Source: Rhodospirillales bacterium Alpha_05 (GTDB lineage Bacteria; Pseudomonadota; Alphaproteobacteria; Rhodospirillales; Rhodospirillaceae). From it: DNA of 5,615 nucleotides. Shown piece by piece: positions 1-5,116 of this stretch; positions within the stretch are counted from its first letter, which is position 1; every line of letters begins with the position of its first letter. The notes under the pieces were generated by a model. It saw only the letters and a program-made list of their open reading frames with translations, made no database searches and had not been told where the DNA came from. The stretch is taken from assembly GCA_001603335.1 (NCBI GenBank), contig LUYR01000359.1:1-5615 (forward strand), given 5' to 3'. Made by a program: the position numbers and the translations under genes.

Positions 1-336
1 CTCGAACGAGAACCCGCCGCGCCCGCCGCCGAAACCAGCGCCGCTGCTGTAGCCGCCGCCACCGAAGCCACCGGGGCCGCGTCGCCCGCCGAACGCGGCG
101 GCGGTTTCGTTGCCGTCGGCATCGATTTCGCCGCGGTCGAAGCGCGCGCGCTTGTCCGGGTCGCCGAGGATTTCATACGCCTTGTTGATTTCCTTGAAGC
201 GTTCCTCGGCCTTCGGATCGTCGGGGTTGCTGTCGGGGTGCGCGGTGCGCGCCTTGGCCCGGAAAGCCTTCTTGATTGCGGCGGCGTCGGCGGCTTTTTG
301 CACGCCCAGTACCGAATAGGGATCGCGCGCGGCCAT
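1..336 (-). CDS. J-domain co-chaperone (DnaJ/CbpA-like), partial: N-terminal 112 residues
   Basis: This gene encodes the N-terminal part of a J-domain protein. Such proteins stimulate the ATPase of DnaK (Hsp70) and deliver unfolded clients in the cytoplasm. Reading leftward from the ATG at 334-336, residues 4-67 form a complete J domain: RDPYSVLGV at 4-12, the basic helix II KKAFRAKAR at 22-30, the essential HPD tripeptide at 33-35, and the helix III/IV signature FKEINKAYEILGDPDKRARFD at 47-67. Residues 83-110 are a Gly/Phe-rich linker typical of DnaJ and CbpA. The window edge cuts the gene inside this linker, so a zinc-finger DnaJ cannot be told from a CbpA-like protein without one; I therefore give no symbol. 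An AAGAAGGA-type ribosome-binding site (343-350) lies 6 bases before the start. The gene is divergent from pdxH, an arrangement seen in alphaproteobacteria. Confidence 0.93.
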   Translation of the reverse strand, partial: MAARDPYSVLGVQKAADAAAIKKAFRAKARTAHPDSNPDDPKAEERFKEINKAYEILGDPDKRARFDRGEIDADGNETAAAFGGRRGPGGFGGGGYSSGAGFGGGRGGFSFE

Positions 337-342
337 TCTTGG

Positions 343-350
343 TCCTTCTT
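343..350 (-). promoter_or_regulatory. Ribosome-binding site of the J-domain gene
   Basis: On the minus strand this reads AAGAAGGA, six bases upstream of the ATG at 334-336. It supports that ATG as the start codon, which is also where J-domain similarity begins. Confidence 0.7.
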
Positions 351-372
351 TTTGTCACATGAATTCCATCGA

Positions 373-387
373 CTCGGCGGTGCCGAG
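373..387. other. Small perfect inverted repeat in the J-domain/pdxH divergent region
   Basis: CTCGGC-GGT-GCCGAG has a 6-bp perfect stem with a 3-base loop. It has no T-run on either side, so it is not a convincing terminator. It lies about 37 bases upstream of the J-domain start, so it would fall in that gene's 5' leader if transcription starts further right. A role as operator or leader hairpin is possible but unproven. Confidence 0.4.
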
Positions 388-392
388 GGGTC

Positions 393-421
393 CTTAAAGA
401 TGTATGCTGTTCAGGCGACAA
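393..421 (-). promoter_or_regulatory. Possible sigma-70-like promoter for the J-domain gene
   Basis: On the minus strand TTGTCG (416-421) and TTTAAG (393-398) are separated by 17 bases and point toward the J-domain gene. The match to TTGACA/TATAAT is moderate. It is the best candidate I see in this 183-base divergent region. I saw no convincing heat-shock (sigma-32) promoter and no convincing promoter for pdxH on the plus strand. Confidence 0.25.
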
Positions 422-519
422 GCGCCAGAGTCTTGCGAGGGCGGCGATTCCGTGAAAGACTTTTGCGCCGTCCGAGCGGGCGGTCTTTGCTTTTCCTGCA
501 CATCGATCGGATACCAGAC

Positions 520-1110
520 ATGACCGTGCTCCCGTGGTCGGAACCCTTCGACCTTTTCGCTTCCTGGATGAAGGATGCGGCCGCCAAGGAGATCAACGAT
601 CCCGACGCGATGAACCTCGCCACCGTGGACGACCGCGGCCGGCCGTCGTCGCGGATGGTGTTGCTGAAGTCGGTGGACCCGCGAGGCTTCGTCTTCTACT
701 CCAACCTCGAAAGCCGCAAGGGCCGCGAGCTCGCCGTCAACCCGTTCGTCGCGCTATGCTTCCATTGGAAGAGCCTGCGCCGCCAGGTGCGTGTCGAAGG
801 CCCGGCGGAGCCGGTGAGCGACGAGGAGGCGGATGCCTACTACGCCTCCCGCGCCCGTGGCAGCCAGATCGGCGCCTGGGCGTCGCAGCAGTCCCGCCCG
901 CTCGAAAGCCGCTTCGCGCTCGAAAAGCGGGTTGCCGAGTTCACCGCCAAGTTCGGCCTCGGCAAGGTGCCGCGGCCGCCGCACTGGTCGGGCTTCCGCG
1001 TGCTGCCGCAGCGCATCGAGTTCTGGACCGACAAGCCCTTCCGCCTGCACGAGCGGGCGGTCTACGTCCGCGAGGGCGAGGCCTGGACGATGGAAAAGCT
1101 CTACCCCTGA
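520..1110 (+). CDS. pdxH: Pyridoxine/pyridoxamine 5'-phosphate oxidase
   Basis: This 196-residue FMN enzyme oxidises pyridoxine 5'-phosphate or pyridoxamine 5'-phosphate to pyridoxal 5'-phosphate, the last step of vitamin B6 synthesis and salvage, in the cytoplasm. Family signatures run the full length: AMNLATVD (30-37), the FMN-contacting RMVLLK (45-50), FYSNLESRKG (59-68), FHWKSLRRQVRVEG (81-94), the phosphate-binding SRARGSQIGAWAS (110-122), PRPPHWSGFRV (151-161) and IEFW. RLH at 175-177 matches the E. coli active-site Arg197/His199 pair. The length is normal for the family. The frame stays open far upstream with in-frame ATGs, for example at 400, but that stretch shows no PdxH character, so I chose the ATG at 520; its ribosome-binding site is weak (GGAT, 7 bases upstream). 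The metal efflux gene follows after 10 bases, suggesting co-transcription. Confidence 0.95.
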   Translation: MTVLPWSEPFDLFASWMKDAAAKEINDPDAMNLATVDDRGRPSSRMVLLKSVDPRGFVFYSNLESRKGRELAVNPFVALCFHWKSLRRQVRVEGPAEPVSDEEADAYYASRARGSQIGAWASQQSRPLESRFALEKRVAEFTAKFGLGKVPRPPHWSGFRVLPQRIEFWTDKPFRLHERAVYVREGEAWTMEKLYP

Positions 1111-1114
1111 GGGG
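1109..1114 (+). promoter_or_regulatory. Ribosome-binding site that sets the fieF start, overlapping the pdxH stop
   Basis: GAGGGG begins inside the pdxH TGA (1108-1110) and lies 6 bases before the ATG at 1121. An in-frame ATG at 1115 directly abuts it and is too close for efficient use. The site therefore favours 1121 and places fieF initiation within reach of ribosomes terminating on pdxH. Confidence 0.7.
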
Positions 1115-1120
1115 ATGACG

Positions 1121-2080
1121 ATGGCCGGCGAATACGACGTTTCCCAGTCACACGCGTTGATGCGCAAGGCGACCGTGCTTGCGGTCGCCACCGCGTGCCT
1201 GCTGATCCTGGTGAAGTTCGTCGCGTGGATTCTCACCGGCTCGCTCGCGATGCTCGCCAGCCTCGTCGATTCCGGCCTCGACGCCGCCGCCTCGCTGATC
1301 AACCTGATGGCGGTGCGCCACGCGCTCCAGCCCGCCGACCACGACCACCGCTTCGGCCACGGCAAGGCGGAATCCGTGGCCGGGCTCTGTCAGGCCGCGT
1401 TCATCGGCGGTTCCGCGGTGTTCCTCGGGATGGAGGCGGCGCGGCGCTTCGCCGCCCCGACGATCGTGCTGAACGAGGGCGTCGGCATCGGAGTGATGCT
1501 GTTCTCGATGGCCGCCACCCTCGGCTTGGTGCTGTTTCAGCGCTATGTGGTGAAAAAGACCCAGTCGCTCGCGATCGCCGCCGATTCGGCGCATTATGCA
1601 GGCGATATCCTGGTCAACGCGAGCGTCATCGCCGCATTCCTGTTCACCCGTTTCCTCGATTGGCCGTGGGTGGATTCGGTGTTTGCGGTGGGGATCGCGA
1701 TCTATCTCGCGCGCAACGCCTGGAACATCGGTGTCGCCGCCTTCGACCAGTTGATGGACAAGGAACTCCCCGAGCCGGAGCGGGCGCGGATCACCGAGAT
1801 CGCGCTCGCCGAGCCTGGCGCGCTCGCGATGCACGACCTGCGCACCCGGGTTTCCGGCCCCAACACCTTCATCCAGCTCCACCTCGAAGTCGCGCGGACG
1901 ATGTCGGTGGTCGCCGCCCACGAGATCGCCAACCGCGTCGAAATCACCCTCGCCGCCGCGTTCGACAACGCCGAGGTGATCGTCCACATCGACCCGATCG
2001 GGATCGAGGAGCCGATTGCCAACCCGGCCACCCTGGAGCGCGTCGTCTCGTCCGAGCTGGAGCTCGGCGAATCCAACTGA
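1121..2080 (+). CDS. fieF: Cation diffusion facilitator, FieF/YiiP-type Zn2+/Fe2+/Cd2+ efflux transporter
   Basis: This 319-residue inner-membrane exporter should exchange divalent metal (Zn, Fe, Cd) for protons as a homodimer. Binding sites align with E. coli YiiP throughout. Site A is Asp50/Asp54 in TM2 (VDSGLD) and His158/Asp162 in TM5 (HYAGD), the DxxxD/HxxxD pattern of the Zn/Fe group. Site B is Asp73, His76 and His80 in PADHDHRFGHGKAE. The cytoplasmic site C residues are His238, His254, His267, His289 and Asp291, all at a constant offset of +6 from the YiiP numbering. Hydrophobic segments lie near residues 17-39, 41-64, 86-106, 120-139, 160-178 and 184-200, consistent with six TM helices, followed by the ferredoxin-like C-terminal domain. 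The start is set by the ribosome-binding site at 1109-1114. It probably forms an operon with pdxH. The family is clear; the physiological metal is inferred. Confidence 0.93.
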   Translation: MAGEYDVSQSHALMRKATVLAVATACLLILVKFVAWILTGSLAMLASLVDSGLDAAASLINLMAVRHALQPADHDHRFGHGKAESVAGLCQAAFIGGSAVFLGMEAARRFAAPTIVLNEGVGIGVMLFSMAATLGLVLFQRYVVKKTQSLAIAADSAHYAGDILVNASVIAAFLFTRFLDWPWVDSVFAVGIAIYLARNAWNIGVAAFDQLMDKELPEPERARITEIALAEPGALAMHDLRTRVSGPNTFIQLHLEVARTMSVVAAHEIANRVEITLAAAFDNAEVIVHIDPIGIEEPIANPATLERVVSSELELGESN

Positions 2081-2095
2081 TCTCCTTGTTTTGAC

Positions 2096-2112
2096 GGTGA
2101 AAAGTTTTCCCC
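2096..2112. promoter_or_regulatory. Operator-like palindrome upstream of the stress-protein promoter
   Basis: GGTGAAAA-G-TTTTCCCC is an inverted repeat with 7 of 8 arm positions paired around G2104. If transcription starts at about 2142-2144, as the TATAAT at 2131 implies, its centre lies near -38 to -40. That is where an activator would sit at a promoter with a poor -35, or where a repressor would block one. It does not match the FNR (TTGAT-N4-ATCAA) or CRP consensus. The binding protein is unknown. Confidence 0.35.
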
Positions 2113-2130
2113 GCCACCCCATATTCCAGG

Positions 2131-2136
2131 TATAAT
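2131..2136 (+). promoter_or_regulatory. Perfect -10 element (TATAAT) of the universal stress protein gene
   Basis: TATAAT matches the sigma-70 -10 consensus exactly and stands out in this GC-rich DNA. No good -35 lies 16-18 bases upstream (TTCCCC or TCCCCG there). A TTGACG at 2091-2096 is 34 bases away, too far to pair with it. The start of transcription should fall at about 2142-2144. The weak -35 suggests dependence on an activator. Confidence 0.55.
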
Positions 2137-2140
2137 CATG

Positions 2141-2183
2141 GAACCCCCGAGGCGGGTGGAAACCGCCCGTTCGCAGGGGGTTC
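2141..2183 (+). promoter_or_regulatory. Nested stem-loop in the 5' leader of the stress-protein gene
   Basis: The outer stem pairs GAACCCCC (2141-2148) with GGGGGTTC (2176-2183), 8 bp perfect. Inside, CGGGTGG (2153-2159) pairs with CCGCCCG (2163-2169) around an AAA loop, 7 bp with one G-U, and two further G-U pairs can extend it. Only a small internal loop separates the two stems. The structure begins almost exactly at the transcription start predicted from the TATAAT and ends 4 bases before the ribosome-binding site GGGAGGGA (2188-2195). It could stabilise the mRNA or control translation. I do not recognise it as a known riboswitch. Confidence 0.55.
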
Positions 2184-2198
2184 AGCCGGGAGGGAACA

Positions 2199-3035
2199 AT
2201 GAGCATCAAAGACATCCTGGTCTACCTGGACACCGGCTCCGCGTGCGCCGAACGGGTCGACGTCGCGCTGCGCCTCGCCAAGACCTTCGACGCACGGCTG
2301 ATCGGCCTGTTCGTCCGGTCGCTGCCCTACGTGCCGCACTTCGTCGCGGCGCAGATCGGGCCGGACATCTACGAAACCCAGAAGCGCGTCGCCGAACGCG
2401 AGGAAATGCTGGTGCGGAAGGCGTTCCTCGAACGCTGCGCCGAGGCCAACCAGCAGGGCGAATGGCGCTGCGACGAAGGCGACATGACCGAAACCGTCTG
2501 CCTCCACGCGAAATACGTGGACCTCGTGGTGATCGGCCAATTCAACCCCGACGACGACCATCGCGAAGGCGAGATGGGGATGGCCGACAACATCGTCATC
2601 GACGCAGGGCGGCCGGTCCTGGTGGTGCCCTACGCGGGCAAGTTCCCCACGCTCGGCACCAAGATCATGCTCGGCTGGAACGCCTCCCGCGAGTCCGTGC
2701 GTGCCGCCCACGACGCCCTGCCGTTCCTCAAGCGCGCCAACTCGGTCGAGGTGGTGGCCGCCAACCCGCAGGATTCCGAAGGCGTGCATGGCGACATCCC
2801 CTGCGCCACGATCTGCGCGCACCTGTCCCGCCACGGCGTGCCCGCGGTGGCAAAGACGGTCTACGCCGAGGACATGAACGTGGGCGCGATGCTGCTCTCG
2901 CGCGCCGCCGACGACGGCGTCGATTTGATCGTGATGGGAGCCTACGGGCGCTCCCGCTTCCGCGAACTCGTGCTCGGCGGCGTGACCCGTCACCTGCTCA
3001 ACAACATGACCGTGCCGGTGCTGATGTCGCACTGA
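2199..3035 (+). CDS. Tandem-domain universal stress protein (UspA family)
   Basis: This 278-residue cytoplasmic protein has two Usp domains in tandem. Domain 1 (about 1-146) starts with KDILVYLDTGSACAERVDVALRLAKTFDARLIGLFVR and ends with GRPVLVVPY, but its nucleotide loop is degenerate: GQFNPDDDHREGEMG replaces the glycine motif. Domain 2 (about 153-278) starts with TKIMLGWNASRESVRAAHDALPFL and carries an ATP-binding loop of the G-x2-G-x9-G type: Gly247, Gly250, Gly260, then GVT. Only the second domain is therefore expected to bind ATP. Members help survival under starvation, oxidative or respiratory stress by mechanisms that are mostly unclear, and no specific role can be read here. The ATG at 2199 has a strong GGGAGGGA ribosome-binding site 3 bases upstream. 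The gene has its own promoter region and a following hairpin, so it looks monocistronic. Confidence 0.92.
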   Translation: MSIKDILVYLDTGSACAERVDVALRLAKTFDARLIGLFVRSLPYVPHFVAAQIGPDIYETQKRVAEREEMLVRKAFLERCAEANQQGEWRCDEGDMTETVCLHAKYVDLVVIGQFNPDDDHREGEMGMADNIVIDAGRPVLVVPYAGKFPTLGTKIMLGWNASRESVRAAHDALPFLKRANSVEVVAANPQDSEGVHGDIPCATICAHLSRHGVPAVAKTVYAEDMNVGAMLLSRAADDGVDLIVMGAYGRSRFRELVLGGVTRHLLNNMTVPVLMSH

Positions 3036-3072
3036 CCGCGCCCTTCAAGAGGCAGGGTTCAGAAGGGCGCGG
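3036..3072 (+). other. Alternative hairpin that competes with the stress-gene terminator
   Basis: CCGCGCCCTTC (3036-3046), starting directly after the stop codon, is perfectly complementary over 11 bases to GAAGGGCGCGG (3062-3072). The second arm is nearly the same segment that forms the left arm of the downstream terminator-like hairpin (3060-3071). The two structures therefore exclude each other, which has the geometry of an antiterminator/terminator pair. Confidence 0.5.
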
Positions 3073-3101
3073 CGGAAGCCTCCGGCGCGCCCTTCTGCTT
3101 T
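3060..3101 (+). terminator. Terminator-like hairpin after the stress-protein gene
   Basis: CAGAAGGGCGCG (3060-3071) pairs over 12 bp with CGCGCCCTTCTG (3086-3097). After one G-G mismatch a further 4 bp (CGGA/TCCG) closes an AGCC loop. The hairpin is followed by CTTTG, with only three T residues, so the stem is very stable but the U-tract is short. Termination may be incomplete. Confidence 0.6.
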
Positions 3102-3107
3102 GACACT

Positions 3108-3123
3108 GGCCGAAAATTCGGCC
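3108..3123. promoter_or_regulatory. Palindrome next to a consensus -35 upstream of the reductase gene
   Basis: GGCCGAA-AA-TTCGGCC has 7-base perfect arms. It starts two bases after a perfect TTGACA (3100-3105), which itself overlaps the tail of the preceding terminator hairpin. At 16-18 bp spacing the -10 position reads CCCAAA to CAAAAA, a poor match, so the promoter is uncertain. The palindrome would fall in the spacer of that promoter, a typical repressor position. Confidence 0.35.
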
Positions 3124-3142
3124 CAAAAACCTGTAAAAGATT

Positions 3143-3157
3143 TGTGGACATACCACA
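3143..3157. promoter_or_regulatory. Operator-like inverted repeat (TGTGG-N5-CCACA)
   Basis: TGTGG-ACATA-CCACA is a perfect 5-base inverted repeat 125 bases upstream of the reductase start. Its core TGGACATACCA differs at one position from the TGGTNNNACCA pattern of FadR/PdhR-type GntR regulators. That makes a GntR-family operator a reasonable but unproven guess. Confidence 0.35.
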
Positions 3158-3282
3158 TCTAAGGTTGGGAAACGGCACGACCATTTCCCGCAATCGCATC
3201 GGCCCAGGCGACCGGATGCGAGGCGCCAGATCGGCGCCGGTTCCGCCGGAGCGACGGAAACAACGTCTGCGGAGGATCAGTC

Positions 3283-4230
3283 ATGAAGATCGGCATTTTT
3301 GGTGCGGGTGCTCTCGGCGGCTTCCTTGGGGCGAAGCTTGCCGCATCGGGCGAGGATGTGCACTTCATCGCCCGCGACAACAAGCTGAAGGCCATGCGGC
3401 TCAACGGCCTGACGGTGAAAAGCGAGACCTTCGGCAACGTCTACATCCCGAAGCCGCAAGTCACCAATGACCCGGAAGAGGTCGGCGCGTGCGACGTGGT
3501 GTTCCTCACCGTCAAGCTCTACCAGACCGACGAGGCGATCGCGATGCTGCCGCCGATGGTCGGCGCGGGCACGATCCTGATCTCGTTCCAAAACGGCCTC
3601 ACCGCCCACGAACCGCTGATGAAGGCGTTCGGGCCGGAGATGGTGCTGGGCGGCGTCGCCTACACCATGGCCTATTCCGAATCCCCCGGCGTGGTGCAGC
3701 AGCTCGGGCATTGGGGCCGCTTCGTCATCGGTCGCTTCGAACCCGGCGCGACCGCACGCGGCGAGGCGATGGAGGAGGCGGCGCCGCAACTCCGCGCCGA
3801 GGCGATCAAGGACGTGCTGATCGAGGCCGGTCTCGAAGCCGAGGTGAGCAACGACATCCGCACCGAGATCTGGAAAAAGTTCGCCTACCTCGCGCCGCTC
3901 GCGGGGATGGCGGCGCTGCGCCGCCAACCGCTCGGCGAACTGCTCGCCGACCCGGACTCGAAGAAGATGCTCGAAGACGCGATCATGGAGGTGATCCACG
4001 TGTCGAGCACCCGCGGGCTCCAGCTCGACGCCTCGCTCAAGGGCAACATCATGATGATGTTCAGCCACATGCCGCCCGAGATGGGAACCTCGGCGCTGGT
4101 CGACATGCTCTACGGCAATCGGCTCGAGGTGCCGTGGCTCTCGGGTGCGGTCAGCCGCTTCGGCCACGAGAAGAACGTGCCGACGCCGATGCACGACGCG
4201 ATCGCCACCGCGCTCAAACCCTGGTCGTGA
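3283..4230 (+). CDS. Ketopantoate reductase family (ApbA/PanE-like) NAD(P)H-dependent oxidoreductase
   Basis: This 315-residue cytoplasmic oxidoreductase has the fold of 2-dehydropantoate 2-reductase, which reduces ketopantoate to pantoate for coenzyme A synthesis. The N-terminal Rossmann domain (about 1-175) starts MKIGIFGAGALGG, with GxGxxG at Gly7, Gly9 and Gly12, and has DVVFLTVKLYQTDEAI and ILISFQNGL in the expected places. The helical C-terminal domain carries a catalytic Lys at 199 (IWKKFAY, matching E. coli Lys176) and a Glu at 282 (NRLEVPW, matching Glu256). The segment that in PanE reads KLAVNCVIN is here KFAYLAPLA, so both usual Asn residues are missing. That argues for a paralog with another 2-oxo acid substrate, so I do not assign panE. 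The ATG at 3283 follows GGAGGA (3271-3276) by 6 bases. The gene looks monocistronic and ends 11 bases before the terminator. Confidence 0.88.
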   Translation: MKIGIFGAGALGGFLGAKLAASGEDVHFIARDNKLKAMRLNGLTVKSETFGNVYIPKPQVTNDPEEVGACDVVFLTVKLYQTDEAIAMLPPMVGAGTILISFQNGLTAHEPLMKAFGPEMVLGGVAYTMAYSESPGVVQQLGHWGRFVIGRFEPGATARGEAMEEAAPQLRAEAIKDVLIEAGLEAEVSNDIRTEIWKKFAYLAPLAGMAALRRQPLGELLADPDSKKMLEDAIMEVIHVSSTRGLQLDASLKGNIMMMFSHMPPEMGTSALVDMLYGNRLEVPWLSGAVSRFGHEKNVPTPMHDAIATALKPWS

Positions 4231-4241
4231 TCTCGGCATAA

Positions 4242-4271
4242 AAAAACGCCCCCGGTTTCGGGGGCGTTTTT
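4242..4271. terminator. Bidirectional rho-independent terminator between the reductase gene and pyrE
   Basis: AAAAACGCCCCCG (4242-4254) pairs with CGGGGGCGTTTTT (4259-4271) around a GTTT loop. The GC core is 8 bp perfect. A T5 tract follows on the plus strand, and a T6 tract (complement of A4241-4246) on the minus strand. It lies 11 bases after the reductase stop and 4 bases after the pyrE stop, so it can serve both convergent genes. Confidence 0.92.
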
Positions 4272-4275
4272 CGGT

Positions 4276-4977
4276 TCACGCGGTGGCTTCGAGGCCGCGG
4301 CCGCCGTGGCGCAGCGACCATTCCACCGGATCGTGGAGGAAGTCGCGGACTTCCTGAATGGTTTCCTTGGCGAAGTAGCCGCCGTCTTCCGCGGCTTCGA
4401 GCACGTCCCACCAGGTGGCGAGGTAGTGGAGCGTGACGCCCGCTTCCTCGAGGATCTTGAGCGCACCGGGGAACACGCCGTAGAAGAACACCACCAGAGA
4501 ATGGGCGCATTCGAGGTCGGCGTCGCGCAGGGCGTTGACGAAGTTGATCTTGCTCGAGCCGTCGGTGGCGAGGTCCTCGACCAGGAGAACGCGCTGGCCG
4601 GGCTTCGGATCGCCCTCGATCTGCGCGTTGCGGCCGAAGCCCTTGGCCTTCTTGCGGACGTACTGCATCGGCAGGTCCATCGCGTCCGCCATCCACGCGG
4701 CGTAGGGGATGCCCGCGGTCTCGCCGCCGACGATCGCGTCGATCGACTCGAAGCCGATCTTGGAATAGATCAGCTGCTTGGCGCGCTCGGTGATTTCACG
4801 GCGCGCGCGGGGGAACGAGATCACCTTGCGGCAGTCGATGTAGACCGGGCTGACCCACCCGGAGGTCAGGGTATAGGGCTGTTCCGGGCGAAAGTTGACC
4901 GCGCCGATTTCGATCAGGATGCGCGCCACGATCTGGCCGGTTCGGCGTTGTTCCGAGGTGCGGGAAGCGGTGGACAT
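4276..4977 (-). CDS. pyrE: Orotate phosphoribosyltransferase
   Basis: This 233-residue cytoplasmic enzyme transfers phosphoribose from PRPP to orotate to make orotidine 5'-phosphate, the fifth step of de novo pyrimidine synthesis, and works as a dimer. The PRPP-binding motif is VLLVEDLATDGSSK at 130-143. YTLTSGWVSPVYIDCRKV (35-52) is the N-terminal substrate region. VGGETAGIPYAAWMA (83-97) is the conserved central segment, and YVRKKAKGFGRNAQIEG (106-122) is the flexible catalytic loop. In that loop Phe114 sits where the Salmonella enzyme has His105; from memory this is usual in alphaproteobacterial PyrE. The C-terminus LATWWDVL...YF and HDPVEWSLRHGG also fits that group. The ATG at 4975-4977 has AGAAGGA upstream (complement of 4985-4991). 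The gene ends at the shared terminator and appears monocistronic. Confidence 0.95.
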   Translation of the reverse strand: MSTASRTSEQRRTGQIVARILIEIGAVNFRPEQPYTLTSGWVSPVYIDCRKVISFPRARREITERAKQLIYSKIGFESIDAIVGGETAGIPYAAWMADAMDLPMQYVRKKAKGFGRNAQIEGDPKPGQRVLLVEDLATDGSSKINFVNALRDADLECAHSLVVFFYGVFPGALKILEEAGVTLHYLATWWDVLEAAEDGGYFAKETIQEVRDFLHDPVEWSLRHGGRGLEATA

Positions 4978-5084
4978 GTCGGTATCCTTCTAGGTCGGCG
5001 GGGGCGGAGGTTGTGTTTTTAGGCCGAAGCGGCGCGCCTGACAATGGCTTTGGCGGCGGCGCACGCCCCGACCTTTGAGCGCGC

Positions 5085-5116
5085 GCCGATATACGGCTTT
5101 TTTTCGGCCGCGAAAA
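5085..5116 (-). promoter_or_regulatory. Possible pyrE promoter with A-tract and small hairpin
   Basis: On the minus strand a TATATC (5088-5093) preceded by an A7 tract could be the pyrE -10. The -35 position at 17 bases spacing reads TTTTCG (5111-5116), a poor match, and overlaps the inverted repeat at 5108-5135. The pyrE leader would be about 100 bases. On the plus strand the same DNA reads GCCG-ATATA-CGGC-T7 (5085-5104), a weak terminator-like hairpin with only 4 bp of stem. Confidence 0.3.

Noticed and set aside
238..519. N-terminal extension of pdxH to an upstream start
   Set aside because: The frame is open, but the extra residues have no PdxH similarity and would run into the divergent J-domain gene; the family N-terminus fits the ATG at 520.
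2052..2067. CCGAGCT-GG-AGCTCGG hairpin at the end of fieF as a terminator
   Set aside because: It lies inside the coding sequence, and the only T-rich stretch is about 19 bases downstream, so it is not a convincing terminator.
2138..2198. ATG at 2138 as the start of a leader peptide or gene upstream of the stress-protein gene
   Set aside because: It lies at or before the predicted transcription start, has no ribosome-binding site, and its frame overlaps the stress-protein gene as an Arg-rich shadow.
1148..2215. Long open frame on the minus strand opposite fieF (355 codons)
   Set aside because: Its translation is rich in His, Arg, Gly and Asp with no recognisable domain, and it lies wholly over a gene with full-length family similarity. 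High third-position GC keeps the antisense frame open.
2136..3032. Long open frame on the minus strand opposite the stress-protein gene (298 codons)
   Set aside because: It is a His/Val/Gly-rich low-complexity translation without a family signature, again an antisense shadow of a clear gene.
3141..3150. Possible DnaA box or CRP site around TTTGTGGACA
   Set aside because: It has at least two mismatches to TTATCCACA, there is no cluster of boxes and no origin context, and spacing and half-sites do not match CRP (TGTGA-N6-TCACA).
3222..3238. GGCGCC-AGATC-GGCGCC repeat in the reductase leader
   Set aside because: Each half is itself a common GC-rich palindrome expected often in this composition, with no other supporting signal.
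3277..4239. Long open frame on the minus strand opposite the reductase gene (320 codons)
   Set aside because: It shows the same antisense composition effect, and no domain is visible.
4306..5022. Plus-strand open frame of 238 codons opposite pyrE
   Set aside because: pyrE is unambiguous on the other strand, and this frame has the Asp/Arg/Leu-rich composition of a shadow.
5085..5104. GCCG-ATATA-CGGC followed by T7 as a plus-strand terminator
   Set aside because: The stem has only 4 bp and no upstream plus-strand gene needs termination here; it is more likely part of the pyrE promoter region.
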